Of a stretch of DNA of 64,000 nt, positions 25,287 through 33,767 are shown piece by piece. This DNA is from an uncultured Bacteroidales bacterium (GTDB lineage: Bacteria > Bacteroidota > Bacteroidia > Bacteroidales > UBA932): the NCBI GenBank assembly GCA_944323785.1, contig CALUTU010000007.1:1-64000 (forward strand), written 5' to 3'. Under the pieces are notes generated by a model that was given only the letters and a program-made list of their open reading frames with translations, had not been told where the DNA came from and did no database searches. Numbering within the stretch: the first letter of the stretch is position 1; every line of letters begins with the position of its first letter. The position numbers and the translations under genes were made by a program.

Positions 25287-25365
25287 CGTATTGTTCAGTT
25301 ATTTAAACCTTATTTAATAGTCTATTAATACATAATGCGCTACAAGCCGCAAAAACTATGCCCTT

Positions 25366-25565
25366 AACTTCCTCTGAACTTCCTCTGGGAAAGTGCCGGG
25401 TTTTTCCGCGAAAATGGTGCACTTTCCCCCGTGGCATGAGACGTCTGAGGAGGTCCAGCAAGGCCTGCTTGGGGAAGTGCTTAGTATACAGACACTCTGA
25501 AAAAGAACATCTGCTGGACCTGGGGTGAAATGGCGGTTTTGCGGCAAAATGCGGGCAGTCCAGCA
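25366..25565. repeat. Cluster of short direct and inverted repeats
   Basis: AACTTCCTCTG occurs twice in perfect tandem (25366-25387). GGGAAAGTGC (25387-25396) pairs exactly with GCACTTTCCC (25419-25428). CACTTTCCCCCG (25420-25431) recurs at 25671-25682. AGGTCCAGCA (25451-25460) pairs with TGCTGGACCT (25512-25521), and GTCCAGCA appears again at 25558-25565. Confidence 0.6.
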
Positions 25566-25687
25566 AATCGCTAGATTGTATACACTTAACAATCAATGCA
25601 ATACATTTGGATAGTGTGTTGGACATTGTAAAAGTACTAAAGTACTAAAGTCTGCCTTTTTGCGAAACGACACTTTCCCCCGCGTGG

Positions 25688-25791
25688 TGAAAATCTGGCA
25701 ACGAGAAAAGACTAGCCGCCCTCGGCTCTAGAGGGAGGGACCCGCCGCGAAGCGGTGGGAGGGCCTGGTCTTTTCGACTGCCGGATTTTCA
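25688..25791. repeat. 104-bp branched palindrome
   Basis: The outer stem is TGAAAATCTGGCA (25688-25700) with TGCCGGATTTTCA (25779-25791), one mismatch. The next stem is GAAAAGAC (25705-25712) with GTCTTTTC (25768-25775), then GCCCTC (25718-25723) with GAGGGC (25759-25764). The centre holds a GAA-loop hairpin, CCGC-GAA-GCGG (within 25741-25759). Far larger than a terminator; a REP/BIME-like element or a structured RNA is possible. Confidence 0.6.
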
Positions 25792-26068
25792 TTGAGTCTA
25801 TCTGTCAGGTTCTTAAAGGGGCAGGAGTACCGGCTAGGTTGGATTGCGGTTCACTTTCGGCGTGGGATTGAGAAATGCTGATCGCTTTTCAAGTTGCTAA
25901 GAATCATAATGTTGTGAAATGTAAAGTGTGGTGTGTGTTGGGAGTGAGGAGGGTGGGATAAGGCAATATGTGTGGCTGTTGCCAGCGGATCACAGTTAGG
26001 AGTTATTGGGTGAGATGGCTGGAGGTGTAGCTGTCTGTGGATACGGGTGCGGTTGACCGGCAGGGGGG

Positions 26069-26911
26069 CTACTGGGCGAGGAAACGGTAGACAATCTCGC
26101 CGGCCTGGCGTTCGGGGGCGTCCTGTGAGGCGGTGAAGCGGGAGCGGCCGGCGGCTCTGAGTGCGTAGTCTCTCAGGCACTGGTCAGGCGAGGAGACGGA
26201 CTCGATAATCTTCGTTCCGATGACATAACCCTTGCGGTTGACGATGATACTTACGGATACGTCACCGCCGCCCATGCACTTGTAGGCCGGTACCGGCAGG
26301 CTCATGGCCTTGCGTCCGTCCAGGGAGTAGGAGATGACTGACGGACCGGTGTATGTCTCTTTCTTGGACTTGTCGTTATTGTCATTTCCAAGGGATACGT
26401 TGTCCTCGTCATCGGAGGCTTCTTCTACCTCGCGGCGTGTGCGGTCCAGACGCTCCTGCAACTCGCGGGCGTCGCGGTAGATGTCCTCCGGATTGTCGTG
26501 GCGGTCGTCGCGTAGATGCTCTGAGGCATCCACGGCCACATTGCGGATGTTTTGTGCGTTCTGGCTGCGGGAGGCGTTTAGCAGTGCGTCGATCTCGGCA
26601 TCAAGCTCTTCCTTGACACTCTCCTGCATACGGGTATGCTCGGCCAGCCGCTCCTGCTCCTCCTGGGCGGAGAAATCTATCAGGAACGAGGTGTCCTTGC
26701 TCAGCTGGACGTGAATGGACCAGGAAAGCAGGATGATTATGGCGACCAGATGGACTATGATAGTCAGATAGAGCCCGGCCTTGTCCCCGTTGTCCACCTT
26801 CAAATACCGCTGAAGTGACCTGAGCCGGCTTTCCAGTCCGGACAACGGGCCCCTGCGCAGGCTTTCAATGAATGCCTTTAGACGGCTATTTATGTTTGAG
26901 ATGATTTTCAA
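26069..26911 (-). CDS. TonB-like energy-transducer protein
   Basis: A 280-residue protein with a cytoplasmic N-terminus of about 45 residues, one membrane segment (about 46-66, GLYLTIIVHLVAIIILLSW), a long charged helical linker rich in Glu/Asp/Arg (about 75-185), and a C-terminal TonB-like domain (DVSVSIIVNRKGYVIGTKII, then SRFTASQDAPERQAGEIVYRF). The canonical Pro-rich spacer is missing. It overlaps the end of udk by 26 nt and so belongs to the asnS-udk unit, not to the ExbB/ExbD operon 3 kb away. A partner role with those ExbB/ExbD proteins is plausible but inferred. Confidence 0.8.
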   Translation of the reverse strand: MKIISNINSRLKAFIESLRRGPLSGLESRLRSLQRYLKVDNGDKAGLYLTIIVHLVAIIILLSWSIHVQLSKDTSFLIDFSAQEEQERLAEHTRMQESVKEELDAEIDALLNASRSQNAQNIRNVAVDASEHLRDDRHDNPEDIYRDARELQERLDRTRREVEEASDDEDNVSLGNDNNDKSKKETYTGPSVISYSLDGRKAMSLPVPAYKCMGGGDVSVSIIVNRKGYVIGTKIIESVSSPDQCLRDYALRAAGRSRFTASQDAPERQAGEIVYRFLAQ

Positions 26912-27503
26912 TGGTGGCGATAAGCATTTCTATGCCGACCTGGTTGTGTCCGCCCTGGGGCAGTATCAGGTCAGCGTATCTCTTGGTGGGCTCTATGAAC
27001 TGCAGGTGCATGGGCTTCAGGGTCTTCTCATAACGGTCTATGACCTTGCCCACGTCCCGGCCTCTCTCCATCGTATCCCTGGCGATGACCCTCACCAGCC
27101 TGTCGTCTGGGTCCGCGTCCACATACACCAGTATGTCCAGCATATCCCGCAGCTTCTTGTCGGTGAAGATGAGAATGCCTTCCACGATGATGATGTGTGC
27201 CGGGTGTACGGTCAGGGTCTCCTTTGAGCGGGTGCAGGTGAGGTAGGAGTAGATAGGCTGCTCGATGGTCCTGCCGTGCTGCAGTTCCGAAAGCTGCTGC
27301 CTGAGCAGGTCGAAGTCTATCGCGTCAGGGTGATCGAAGTTGATCTTCTGGCGGTCTTCCAGCAGGGGGATGTCGCTGTTGTCCCGATAGTAGGAATCCT
27401 GAGGGACAACGACGACCTCACCTTCGCTGAAATGCTCCGTAATCTTCTGGACTACGGTGGTCTTTCCTGAGCCGGTGCCGCCGGCTATGCCTATCGTCAG
27501 CAT
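26886..27503 (-). CDS. udk: Uridine kinase
   Basis: This enzyme phosphorylates uridine/cytidine in pyrimidine salvage. The 205-residue protein has the P-loop GIAGGTGSGKTT (residues 4-15), the segment VVPQDSYYRDNSDIP and the family motifs FDHPDAIDFDLL and VEGILIFTD. It lies 12 bp after asnS. Confidence 0.94.
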   Translation of the reverse strand: MLTIGIAGGTGSGKTTVVQKITEHFSEGEVVVVPQDSYYRDNSDIPLLEDRQKINFDHPDAIDFDLLRQQLSELQHGRTIEQPIYSYLTCTRSKETLTVHPAHIIIVEGILIFTDKKLRDMLDILVYVDADPDDRLVRVIARDTMERGRDVGKVIDRYEKTLKPMHLQFIEPTKRYADLILPQGGHNQVGIEMLIATIENHLKHK

Positions 27504-27515
27504 GACCGTGCAGGA

Positions 27516-28910
27516 TTAGAATTCCGCGGACTTGGGGGTTCTCGGGAAGGGTATCACGTCACGGATGTTGCTCATGCCGGTGACAAAGAGCAGCAGACGC
27601 TCGAAACCGAGTCCGAATCCGCTGTGCGGAGCGGTACCGAACCGCCTGGTGTCGATGTACCACCACAGGTTGGTCATGTCCATGTGCAGCTCGTTGATGC
27701 GGGCCATCAGCTTGTCGTAGGACTCCTCTCTCTGGGAACCTCCGATGATCTCGCCTATCTTGGGGAAGAGCACGTCCATGCCGCGCACGGTCTTGCCGTC
27801 ATCGTTCTGCTTCATGTAGAAGGCCTTGATGTCCTTGGGATAGTCGGTGAGGATAACGGGTCTGCCGAAGTGCTGCTCGACCAGATAGCGCTCGTGCTCG
27901 CTCTGCAGGTCCACGCCCCAGGATACCGGGTACTCGAACTTGGCTCCCGACTTTACGAGGATGTCTATGGCTTCAGTGTAGGTCATGCGCACGAAGTCGG
28001 TGCTGACCACGCTCTTGAGTCTTTCTATCAAGCCCTTGTCTATCATGTTGTTGAGGAAGATCAGGTCGTCCATGCAGTTGTCCAGGGCGTAGCGCACCAG
28101 ATACTTGATGAAGTCCTCGGCCAGGTCCATATTGTCCTCGATCTCGTAGAATGCCATCTCGGGCTCAATCATCCAGAACTCGGCCAGATGTCTGGGAGTG
28201 TTGGAGTTCTCGGCCCTGAAGGTGGGACCGAAGGTATAGATGTTGCCCAGGGCCATGGCTCCGAGCTCGCCCTCAAGCTGTCCGCTTACGGTAAGGTTGG
28301 TGTGGCGGCCGAAGAAGTCCTGCGACCAGTCTACCTTGCCGTCCTCTCTGCGCGGAGGATTGTCCACATTGAGGGTGGTCACCTGGAACATCGCGCCTGC
28401 TCCCTCTGCGTCTGAGGCGGTGATGATAGGGGTGTGGAGATAGTAGAATCCTCTGTCGTTGAAATATTTGTGTATGGCATAGGCCATAGCGTGGCGGATG
28501 CGGAGCACGGCTCCGAATGTGTTGGTGCGGGGACGCAGGTGAGCGATCTCGCGGAGGAATTCCATGCTGTGTCCTTTCTTCTGGAGGGGATATTTCTCCG
28601 GGTCGGCCGTTCCGTACAGCTCTATCTTCTCAGCCTGAATCTCCACTTTCTGTCCGCTGCCGACTGACTCGACCAGTTTACCGGTCACGGCTATGGCCGA
28701 GCCCGTGGTGATGTCCTTGAATGTCTCATCCGGTGTGAAATTGGCAAAATCGCAGACAATCTGTATGTTGTTGATAGTAGAGCCGTCGTTGAGCGCGATG
28801 AACGCTATGTTCTTGTTGCCCCTTTTGGTTCTTACCCAACCCTTGGCAAGTACCTCCTTGCCCGGGGTCTCTTTGAGCAGTTCGGAAACTCTCTGTCTCT
28901 TAAGTGTCAT
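27516..28910 (-). CDS. asnS: Asparagine-tRNA ligase
   Basis: A class II aminoacyl-tRNA synthetase of 464 residues. The N-terminal OB-fold anticodon-binding domain (about 17-110, [19 protein letters not shown]) is followed by the catalytic domain with motif 2 ([21 protein letters not shown] region) and motif 3 ([17 protein letters not shown]). The C-terminal [10 protein letters not shown] is characteristic of AsnS. It starts 11 bp after the alkaline phosphatase stop. Confidence 0.96.
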   Translation of the reverse strand: MTLKRQRVSELLKETPGKEVLAKGWVRTKRGNKNIAFIALNDGSTINNIQIVCDFANFTPDETFKDITTGSAIAVTGKLVESVGSGQKVEIQAEKIELYGTADPEKYPLQKKGHSMEFLREIAHLRPRTNTFGAVLRIRHAMAYAIHKYFNDRGFYYLHTPIITASDAEGAGAMFQVTTLNVDNPPRREDGKVDWSQDFFGRHTNLTVSGQLEGELGAMALGNIYTFGPTFRAENSNTPRHLAEFWMIEPEMAFYEIEDNMDLAEDFIKYLVRYALDNCMDDLIFLNNMIDKGLIERLKSVVSTDFVRMTYTEAIDILVKSGAKFEYPVSWGVDLQSEHERYLVEQHFGRPVILTDYPKDIKAFYMKQNDDGKTVRGMDVLFPKIGEIIGGSQREESYDKLMARINELHMDMTNLWWYIDTRRFGTAPHSGFGLGFERLLLFVTGMSNIRDVIPFPRTPKSAEF

Positions 28911-28921
28911 ATCTTATAGAT

Positions 28922-30133
28922 TTAAAATGTTATATTCATTGCCCTGCATATCCTCTCAGGAATCTCGGTGTTGTCCATCCTGCCGGAGAACAGTCCGCTG
29001 CCGGCGCCTATGGCGAATACCGGTACGTTGGCGGCCGAGTGGTCCTTGGTAGTCCAGCCGATGTGCGCCTCATGGGAGGCCTCGTCCATCTCTTCCTTAC
29101 CGTCTTCGTCCACCTTATCCTTTGAGCGGTCAATCCGGTCTATTTTGTCAAAGTACATGTTGTAGCCCTCGTCATATGCCAGAGTCAGACCGCCGGTCTC
29201 GTGGTCCGCCGTGACGATGATGAGAGTCTCGTCTGGATGCTCATTGTAGAATGCCACGGCCTCAGCCACGGCATCAGACAGGCTGAGGGTCTCCAGTATG
29301 GCGGTTTTGGTGTCGTTGCCGTGGCTGGCCCAGTCGATCTTGCCGCCTTCAGACATGATGAAAAAGCCAGGACCGTCCTCCTCATATAGGAAGTCAATCG
29401 AGGCACGAACCAGGTCGGCCTGGCTCATATCGTCCTCAGTCATGTCTATGGCGTAGGGCAGTTCTGTCTTCTGTCTGCCGTCTTTCTGGAGCAGCATCAT
29501 CTTCTTTGCACCGTCCTTTGCCGCGCTGTATTCGTCCATCCCTTCCGCAATGGTGTATCCGCTGTTTTCTATTGCAATATAGGCGGAGGGCTTGTCTCCA
29601 TCCTTGCCCCGGCTTTCTATAAGTCCGCCGCCTGCGAAGAATTCAAATTCTGTAGCCGGAATCCCTGCTGCGATGTCGTAGTAGTTTCCGCGGTCAATGT
29701 TATGGCCGTAGAAGGCGGCTGGAGTGGCGTGGTTAAGGCCGACAGTAGATGATATGCCGATTTTGTATCCGGCTTTGTGGATTTTGTAGGAAATACTTTC
29801 AAGAACTGTTGTCGAATCGGAGGCAACGCCGAGCATTCCGTTGTTTGTCTTGCAGCCGGTTGACAGGGCCGTGCCTGCGGCTGCCGAGTCTGTTATCAGA
29901 TTGGACTCAGAGTGGGTGACGGCCCATCCAAGTACGGGAAACATGGTGAAAGACAGTGGGCGGCTGTCGAAGACGTCCTCTGTATATCCTTGATAGTATT
30001 CTGCCAGTGAGACATGGTTGAAACCCATGCCGTCTCCGATGAACAGGAATACATATTTTGCTGTCTGTGCGTTCAGCACGATGGCCGGCAGCATGGCCAG
30101 AAATACTATGATTGAAAATCTTTTCATATTCAT
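28922..30133 (-). CDS. Alkaline phosphatase (secreted)
   Basis: A periplasmic metallo-phosphatase of the PhoA superfamily, 403 residues from MNMKRFSII. The signal peptide ends near NAQ. Metal and nucleophile motifs are intact: FLFIGDGMG, LITDSAAAGTALSTGCKT with the nucleophilic Ser, and VTADHETGGL. Upstream codons to 30253 lie in the preceding terminator and are rejected. The first ATG is only 8 to 10 nt downstream of the exb operon terminator and no promoter motif fits between them, so its expression control is unclear. asnS follows after 11 bp. Confidence 0.9.
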   Translation of the reverse strand: MNMKRFSIIVFLAMLPAIVLNAQTAKYVFLFIGDGMGFNHVSLAEYYQGYTEDVFDSRPLSFTMFPVLGWAVTHSESNLITDSAAAGTALSTGCKTNNGMLGVASDSTTVLESISYKIHKAGYKIGISSTVGLNHATPAAFYGHNIDRGNYYDIAAGIPATEFEFFAGGGLIESRGKDGDKPSAYIAIENSGYTIAEGMDEYSAAKDGAKKMMLLQKDGRQKTELPYAIDMTEDDMSQADLVRASIDFLYEEDGPGFFIMSEGGKIDWASHGNDTKTAILETLSLSDAVAEAVAFYNEHPDETLIIVTADHETGGLTLAYDEGYNMYFDKIDRIDRSKDKVDEDGKEEMDEASHEAHIGWTTKDHSAANVPVFAIGAGSGLFSGRMDNTEIPERICRAMNITF

Positions 30134-30136
30134 TTT

Positions 30137-30176
30137 AGTTAAAAATGGGTGTCCCACTATGCATGAGGCACCCATT
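30137..30176 (-). terminator. Terminator of the exbB-exbD operon
   Basis: AATGGGTG (30144-30151) and CACCCATT (30169-30176) form an 8-bp stem followed on the minus strand by TTTTTAA, 22 bp past the last exbD stop and directly in front of the phosphatase ATG. Confidence 0.75.
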
Positions 30177-30198
30177 CGTACTTTTGTCGGCAAGATGT

Positions 30199-30672
30199 CT
30201 AGTTGTGTGTCACAGCCTTTCTTGCCGCATACATTATCTTCAGAGCGGAGCAACGGCGCAGTTCCTGCTTAACGTCCGTAACGATACCCATACGGGTGTT
30301 CTCGTCAATCTTGAGGGACACGGTCATGAACTCGCGGTCCACCTCATCGAGGGACTCACGCTCTGCGGCGATGAAGTCACGGATGTCGGAAGTGTTCCTG
30401 AACGAGTCGTTAAGCTGGATACGGGAGTCCGTACCGAATTCTTTCTGGTATTGCAGTGAGGGAGTACCGATGAAGATGTAGCAGGAGAGGTCTTTTCTCT
30501 CGAGTCGGACAATCTCGCTGGCCTCAGGCAGCTTGACATTGACCATACGGTCTGTCTGACGCATACTTGTGGAGACCATGAAGAACATAAGGATCATGAA
30601 CACGATATCCGGAAGGGATGCTGTGTTGATGCCCGGAGTTCCTTTGTCGCCTTTCTTTATGAATTTAGCCAT
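30199..30672 (-). CDS. ExbD/TolR-family protein (second copy)
   Basis: A 157-residue ExbD-type subunit with one N-terminal membrane segment (GINTASLPDIVFMILMFFMV), carrying the Asp needed for proton use in SLPDIVF. A periplasmic domain with the segment KIDENTRMGIVTDVKQELRR follows. It works with ExbB to energise TonB-dependent outer-membrane transport. It lies 11 bp after the other exbD. Confidence 0.92.
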   Translation of the reverse strand: MAKFIKKGDKGTPGINTASLPDIVFMILMFFMVSTSMRQTDRMVNVKLPEASEIVRLERKDLSCYIFIGTPSLQYQKEFGTDSRIQLNDSFRNTSDIRDFIAAERESLDEVDREFMTVSLKIDENTRMGIVTDVKQELRRCSALKIMYAARKAVTHN

Positions 30673-30683
30673 TTCTTGTCCTC

Positions 30684-31265
30684 CTATTTTTTAGTTACAT
30701 CCAAAGGTTCCGCCTCTGAGATTCTGTTAGGAATAGCCTCGCTGACAATTTCCTGCTGCTCGGCGTTGAGCTCTTCGTAGACATCTCCGAAGTGTGCCAT
30801 AGCGAAGTCATTTCTGACCTTATTGATGGCTCTCACCAGGACGTTCTGAATCTCCACATACTTGCTGTAAAGACTCTGACGGTCGTTCTGGAGGGATATC
30901 ACACCGTCTGAAACAGGATATTCTCCGAATCCCTCGATGTTCTTGAGTGTCTTCGAAGGAAGATCCGAACGGTCGGTGGGATTTGTCAGGAATTCAATAA
31001 CAATCTCTTCGAGCTGTGCATCAGAAAGAATAACTTGACCGCCTGCCATAACGCCGTTTCTGGAGTTGATCTTCACGTCGAGCATGTTGCGACGGTTAAC
31101 CTTCAAGTCCTCTACCTGTGCGTTCTCAGGAGGCATAGGCGGGAGACGGCGGGACAGACCTGTCTCAGGGTCCATCGTACTCACCATCAGGAAGAAGATC
31201 AACATGAGGAACGATATATCCGCCATCGAACCTCCGTTTATTTCAGGTGTTTTCTTAGATGCCAT
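30684..31265 (-). CDS. ExbD/TolR-family protein (first copy)
   Basis: A 193-residue ExbD homologue with a membrane segment at about residues 13-33 and its conserved Asp (GSMADISFLMLIFFLMVSTM). The periplasmic part is longer than in the neighbouring copy. Tandem unequal ExbD proteins are usual in Bacteroidetes. It begins 8 bp after the small membrane-protein gene. Confidence 0.92.
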   Translation of the reverse strand: MASKKTPEINGGSMADISFLMLIFFLMVSTMDPETGLSRRLPPMPPENAQVEDLKVNRRNMLDVKINSRNGVMAGGQVILSDAQLEEIVIEFLTNPTDRSDLPSKTLKNIEGFGEYPVSDGVISLQNDRQSLYSKYVEIQNVLVRAINKVRNDFAMAHFGDVYEELNAEQQEIVSEAIPNRISEAEPLDVTKK

Positions 31266-31273
31266 AGTTGTTG

Positions 31274-31741
31274 TTAGTTACCTTTATGGATAAGATTTCT
31301 TACGCTGCCCCAAACCAAGGCAAGTAATGCGAGTATGACCAGAGCGTAGCTCAGGTTGAGCAGGGTATCGGTCATTTTAAGAGTTGCGTGGGTAGGCTGC
31401 ACGGCCATGTTTACGGCGATAGGATCACCGCTGGCGAGCAGGAAAGACGCACCGATGAGCACAACGGCTATCAGCAGCACGATACCTGTCTTCTTGATGG
31501 ACTTCCGGTTGCCTGCCATGTTGATCAGGGAGAGCACCACGACAAGTACCAGCGCGGCAATCACCAGTATGTATGCCCAGAAGAGGAGCATGTCAAGCAT
31601 GCTGGTGGTCGCCAGTGCCTCTGCCAGGTTCGATACGGAGTACATTCCTGTCTTACCATTGTAGATAAAGAATGCAACCAGACCTATCAGAGAAAGTACC
31701 AGCAGACAGATTTCCAGTATTTTAGTAAATTTTTTGGTCAT
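31274..31741 (-). CDS. Small four-helix membrane protein of the exb operon
   Basis: A 155-residue protein with four predicted membrane segments (about 10-28, 44-68, 80-100 and 128-147) and almost no soluble part. It is not recognised as a named family. Its position between exbB (6 bp) and exbD (8 bp) is typical of this operon in Bacteroidales, so an accessory role in the ExbB/ExbD motor is likely by context only. Confidence 0.8.
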   Translation of the reverse strand: MTKKFTKILEICLLVLSLIGLVAFFIYNGKTGMYSVSNLAEALATTSMLDMLLFWAYILVIAALVLVVVLSLINMAGNRKSIKKTGIVLLIAVVLIGASFLLASGDPIAVNMAVQPTHATLKMTDTLLNLSYALVILALLALVWGSVRNLIHKGN

Positions 31742-31747
31742 GATTAA

Positions 31748-32548
31748 TTACTTGTTCTGATATTTTACGATCATGTCTACGAGAGCGATGGAAGCGTCTT
31801 CCATTGAAAGGACGATAGAGTCAACTTTCGAAATCAGGTAGTTGTAAAGTATCTGAAGGATGATGGCGACGATAAGACCGCCGACGGTGGTAATCAGGGC
31901 GACTTTCATACCTCCTGCAACGAGGGTCGGGCTGATGTCACCTGCTCTCTGGATCTCATCGAATGCCTGAATCATACCGATCACAGTTCCCATGAATCCC
32001 AACATAGGTGCGACTGCGATGAAGAGGGTAATCCAGGAAAGACCGCCTTCAAGCTGGCCCATCTGAACTGAGCCGTATGATGTGATGGATTTCTCAACTT
32101 CCTCTGCGCCCTTGTCATATCTCAGGAGACCCTGATAGAAAATGGAGGCTACAGGACCACGGGTGTTGCGGCAAACGTCCTTAGCCGCTTCAACACCACC
32201 GTTGTTGAGGGCGTCCTCGACTTTCTTGAGGAGCTTCTCGGTGTTGGTGCTGGCGAGGTTGAGATAGATGATTCTCTCGATAGCTACAGCCAGACCGAAA
32301 ACGAGACATGCGATGATGGTAGCCATGAAGCCTGCACCACCCTCGATGAACAGTCTCTTGATTTCCTGATGCATAGGAGCCTCAGCGGGAGCAGCCTCGA
32401 CTACTTCTTCAACTACGGCCTCTTCTACTACAGCAGCGGCTGTGTCTGTTCCGGCAGTAGCGAGGGAATCACCCTCCTGAGCAGATGCGTATTGAGCAGT
32501 GAAAGTCATAAGACCCATAACTGCCAAAAACATGAAGATTTTTTTCAT
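31748..32548 (-). CDS. exbB: MotA/TolQ/ExbB proton-channel protein
   Basis: A 266-residue ExbB-type channel subunit, starting MKKIFMFLAVMGLMTF with a signal-like first segment and an Ala/Glu/Val-rich periplasmic stretch (about residues 25-60). Three membrane helices follow, with the family pattern VAPMLGFMGTVIGMIQAFD and KVALITTVGGLIVAIILQI. An upstream ATG (32575) adds nine residues and is less likely. First gene of exbB-(membrane protein)-exbD-exbD. Confidence 0.93.
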   Translation of the reverse strand: MKKIFMFLAVMGLMTFTAQYASAQEGDSLATAGTDTAAAVVEEAVVEEVVEAAPAEAPMHQEIKRLFIEGGAGFMATIIACLVFGLAVAIERIIYLNLASTNTEKLLKKVEDALNNGGVEAAKDVCRNTRGPVASIFYQGLLRYDKGAEEVEKSITSYGSVQMGQLEGGLSWITLFIAVAPMLGFMGTVIGMIQAFDEIQRAGDISPTLVAGGMKVALITTVGGLIVAIILQILYNYLISKVDSIVLSMEDASIALVDMIVKYQNK

Positions 32549-32592
32549 ACAATTTTTGATTAGTTTATTAAACAAATTTTAAAATAAGTTTG

Positions 32593-32680
32593 CGGAGAGG
32601 GCGGGATTCGAACCCGCGAAACCCTTTTGGAGTTTACGCACTTTCCAGGCGCGCGCCTTCGACCACTCGGCCACCTCTCC
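32593..32680 (-). tRNA. tRNA-Ser (GGA anticodon)
   Basis: A class II tRNA of 88 nt. The acceptor stem GGAGAGG (5' at 32680) pairs with CCTCTCC, the D-loop region is TGGCCGAGTGGTCGAAGGC, the anticodon loop reads CTGGAAA, there is a long variable arm, and the T-arm is GGGTTCGAATCCC. The discriminator base is G and CCA is not encoded. Its own promoter TAATTTTG lies at 32695-32702. Confidence 0.96.
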
Positions 32681-32694
32681 ATGAAAATTACGGC

Positions 32695-32702
32695 CAAAAT
32701 TA
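32695..32702 (-). promoter_or_regulatory. tRNA-Ser promoter -7 element
   Basis: TAATTTTG on the minus strand fits TAnnTTTG, 14 nt before the mature tRNA 5' end. Confidence 0.5.
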
Positions 32703-32722
32703 GAAATTATTTTTCATAAAAT

Positions 32723-33763
32723 CTACACTTCTGTGAGTTCTCCTCTAATATTTTTTTTGAGTAAATTAATAATATCTTTATTATCAGTGTGTTGGCCTAG
32801 TAAGAAAAATAATTTGGCCACGGCGGCCTCGGTGGTGCAGTCTCCGCCTCCGGTGACACCGATGTTCTTGAGGGATTTTCCGGTTGAGTAGGCGTCCATG
32901 TCCACCCTGCCGGCCTGGCATTGGGTGATGTTCAGTACGATGAGGCCGCGGTCAATGGCTTTCTTGATGCAGTCGGTGAACCATTTGCCGGAAGGGGCGT
33001 TGCCAGAGCCGTAGGTCTCGAGAACTATGGCCCTTATGCCTCCGATGCTGACCAAAGAGTCCAGCAGTTCCCGTTTCATGCCGGGAATGACCTTTATAAT
33101 AAGTACTGACGGATCCAGGTCGTAGACGGGCCTGAGGGGCTTGCCCCAGGTCTCTGGATAGCGGATGAAGGCGGTGTTGAACTTGATGTGGATGCCGGCC
33201 TCTGCCAGTACGGGGTAGTTTGCGGAACGGAACGCCCTGAAGTTCTCGGCTGTGTATTTGGTGGTGCGGTTGCCTCTGTAGAGCTGGCTTTCAAAGTAGA
33301 TGCAGACTTCCGGAACCATCGGATGCCCGTCCTTGTCCTTGGAGGCCGCTATCTCTATGGAGGAGATGAGGTTCTCCTTGCCGTCGGTGCGCAGCATCCC
33401 GATGGGAAGCTGGCTGCCGGTGAATATGACCGGCTTCTCGATGTCTCCGAGCATGAAGCTCAGGGCGGAGGCTGAGAAGGACATGGTGTCCGTGCCGTGC
33501 AGGATGACGAAGCCGTCGTAGCTGTCGTAGTGCTCCTCGATCAGTCTTGTGAGTCTTTTCCAGAACTCTATGTCTACGTCGGAGGAGTCAATGACCGGGT
33601 CAAATGAGTAAGTGTCGATGCGGTATCCGAACTTCTTGAGCTCGGGCATCTCCTCCAGGATCTGCGAGAAGTCGAACGGCCTGAGGTCAAATGATACCGG
33701 GTCCTGTTTCATTCCTATTGTCCCGCCGGTGTACACCAGCAATATCGAAGTCTTGTCCTGCAT
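32723..33763 (-). CDS. ansA: L-asparaginase, type I
   Basis: A cytoplasmic enzyme that hydrolyses asparagine to aspartate and ammonia. The 346-residue protein has both active-site threonine motifs, VYTGGTIGM (about residues 10-18) and ILHGTDTMSFSASALSF (about 87-103). There is no signal peptide, which fits the type I enzyme. It starts 4 bp after tatD, so it is the last gene of dprA-tatD-ansA. Confidence 0.94.
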   Translation of the reverse strand: MQDKTSILLVYTGGTIGMKQDPVSFDLRPFDFSQILEEMPELKKFGYRIDTYSFDPVIDSSDVDIEFWKRLTRLIEEHYDSYDGFVILHGTDTMSFSASALSFMLGDIEKPVIFTGSQLPIGMLRTDGKENLISSIEIAASKDKDGHPMVPEVCIYFESQLYRGNRTTKYTAENFRAFRSANYPVLAEAGIHIKFNTAFIRYPETWGKPLRPVYDLDPSVLIIKVIPGMKRELLDSLVSIGGIRAIVLETYGSGNAPSGKWFTDCIKKAIDRGLIVLNITQCQAGRVDMDAYSTGKSLKNIGVTGGGDCTTEAAVAKLFFLLGQHTDNKDIINLLKKNIRGELTEV

Positions 33764-33767
33764 AGTG

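Larger units (their letters stand above)
25287..26068. other. Repeat-rich non-coding region
   Basis: No credible gene; two minus-strand frames (25303-25626 and 25851-26180) are Cys/Pro/His-rich and show no family features. The region holds a tandem 11-mer (25366-25387), a 10-bp hairpin with GGGAAAGTGC, paired GTCCAGCA boxes, a copy of the 24-nt motif and a 104-bp palindrome. The stretch 25860-26050 is G/T-rich on the plus strand without identified signals. Confidence 0.6.

Noticed and set aside
25303-25626. 107-codon minus-strand frame upstream of efflux operon 2
   Set aside because: It spans the repeat cluster, is rich in Cys/His/Pro/Ser, and no start signals or family features are seen.
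25366-25791. Possible CRISPR array
   Set aside because: Repeats are of different lengths and spacing, no regular repeat-spacer pattern exists, and no cas gene is in the window.
25851-26180. 109-codon minus-strand frame beside the TonB-like gene
   Set aside because: Pro/Thr/His-rich, partly overlapping the real gene in another frame; low-complexity G/T-rich DNA explains it.
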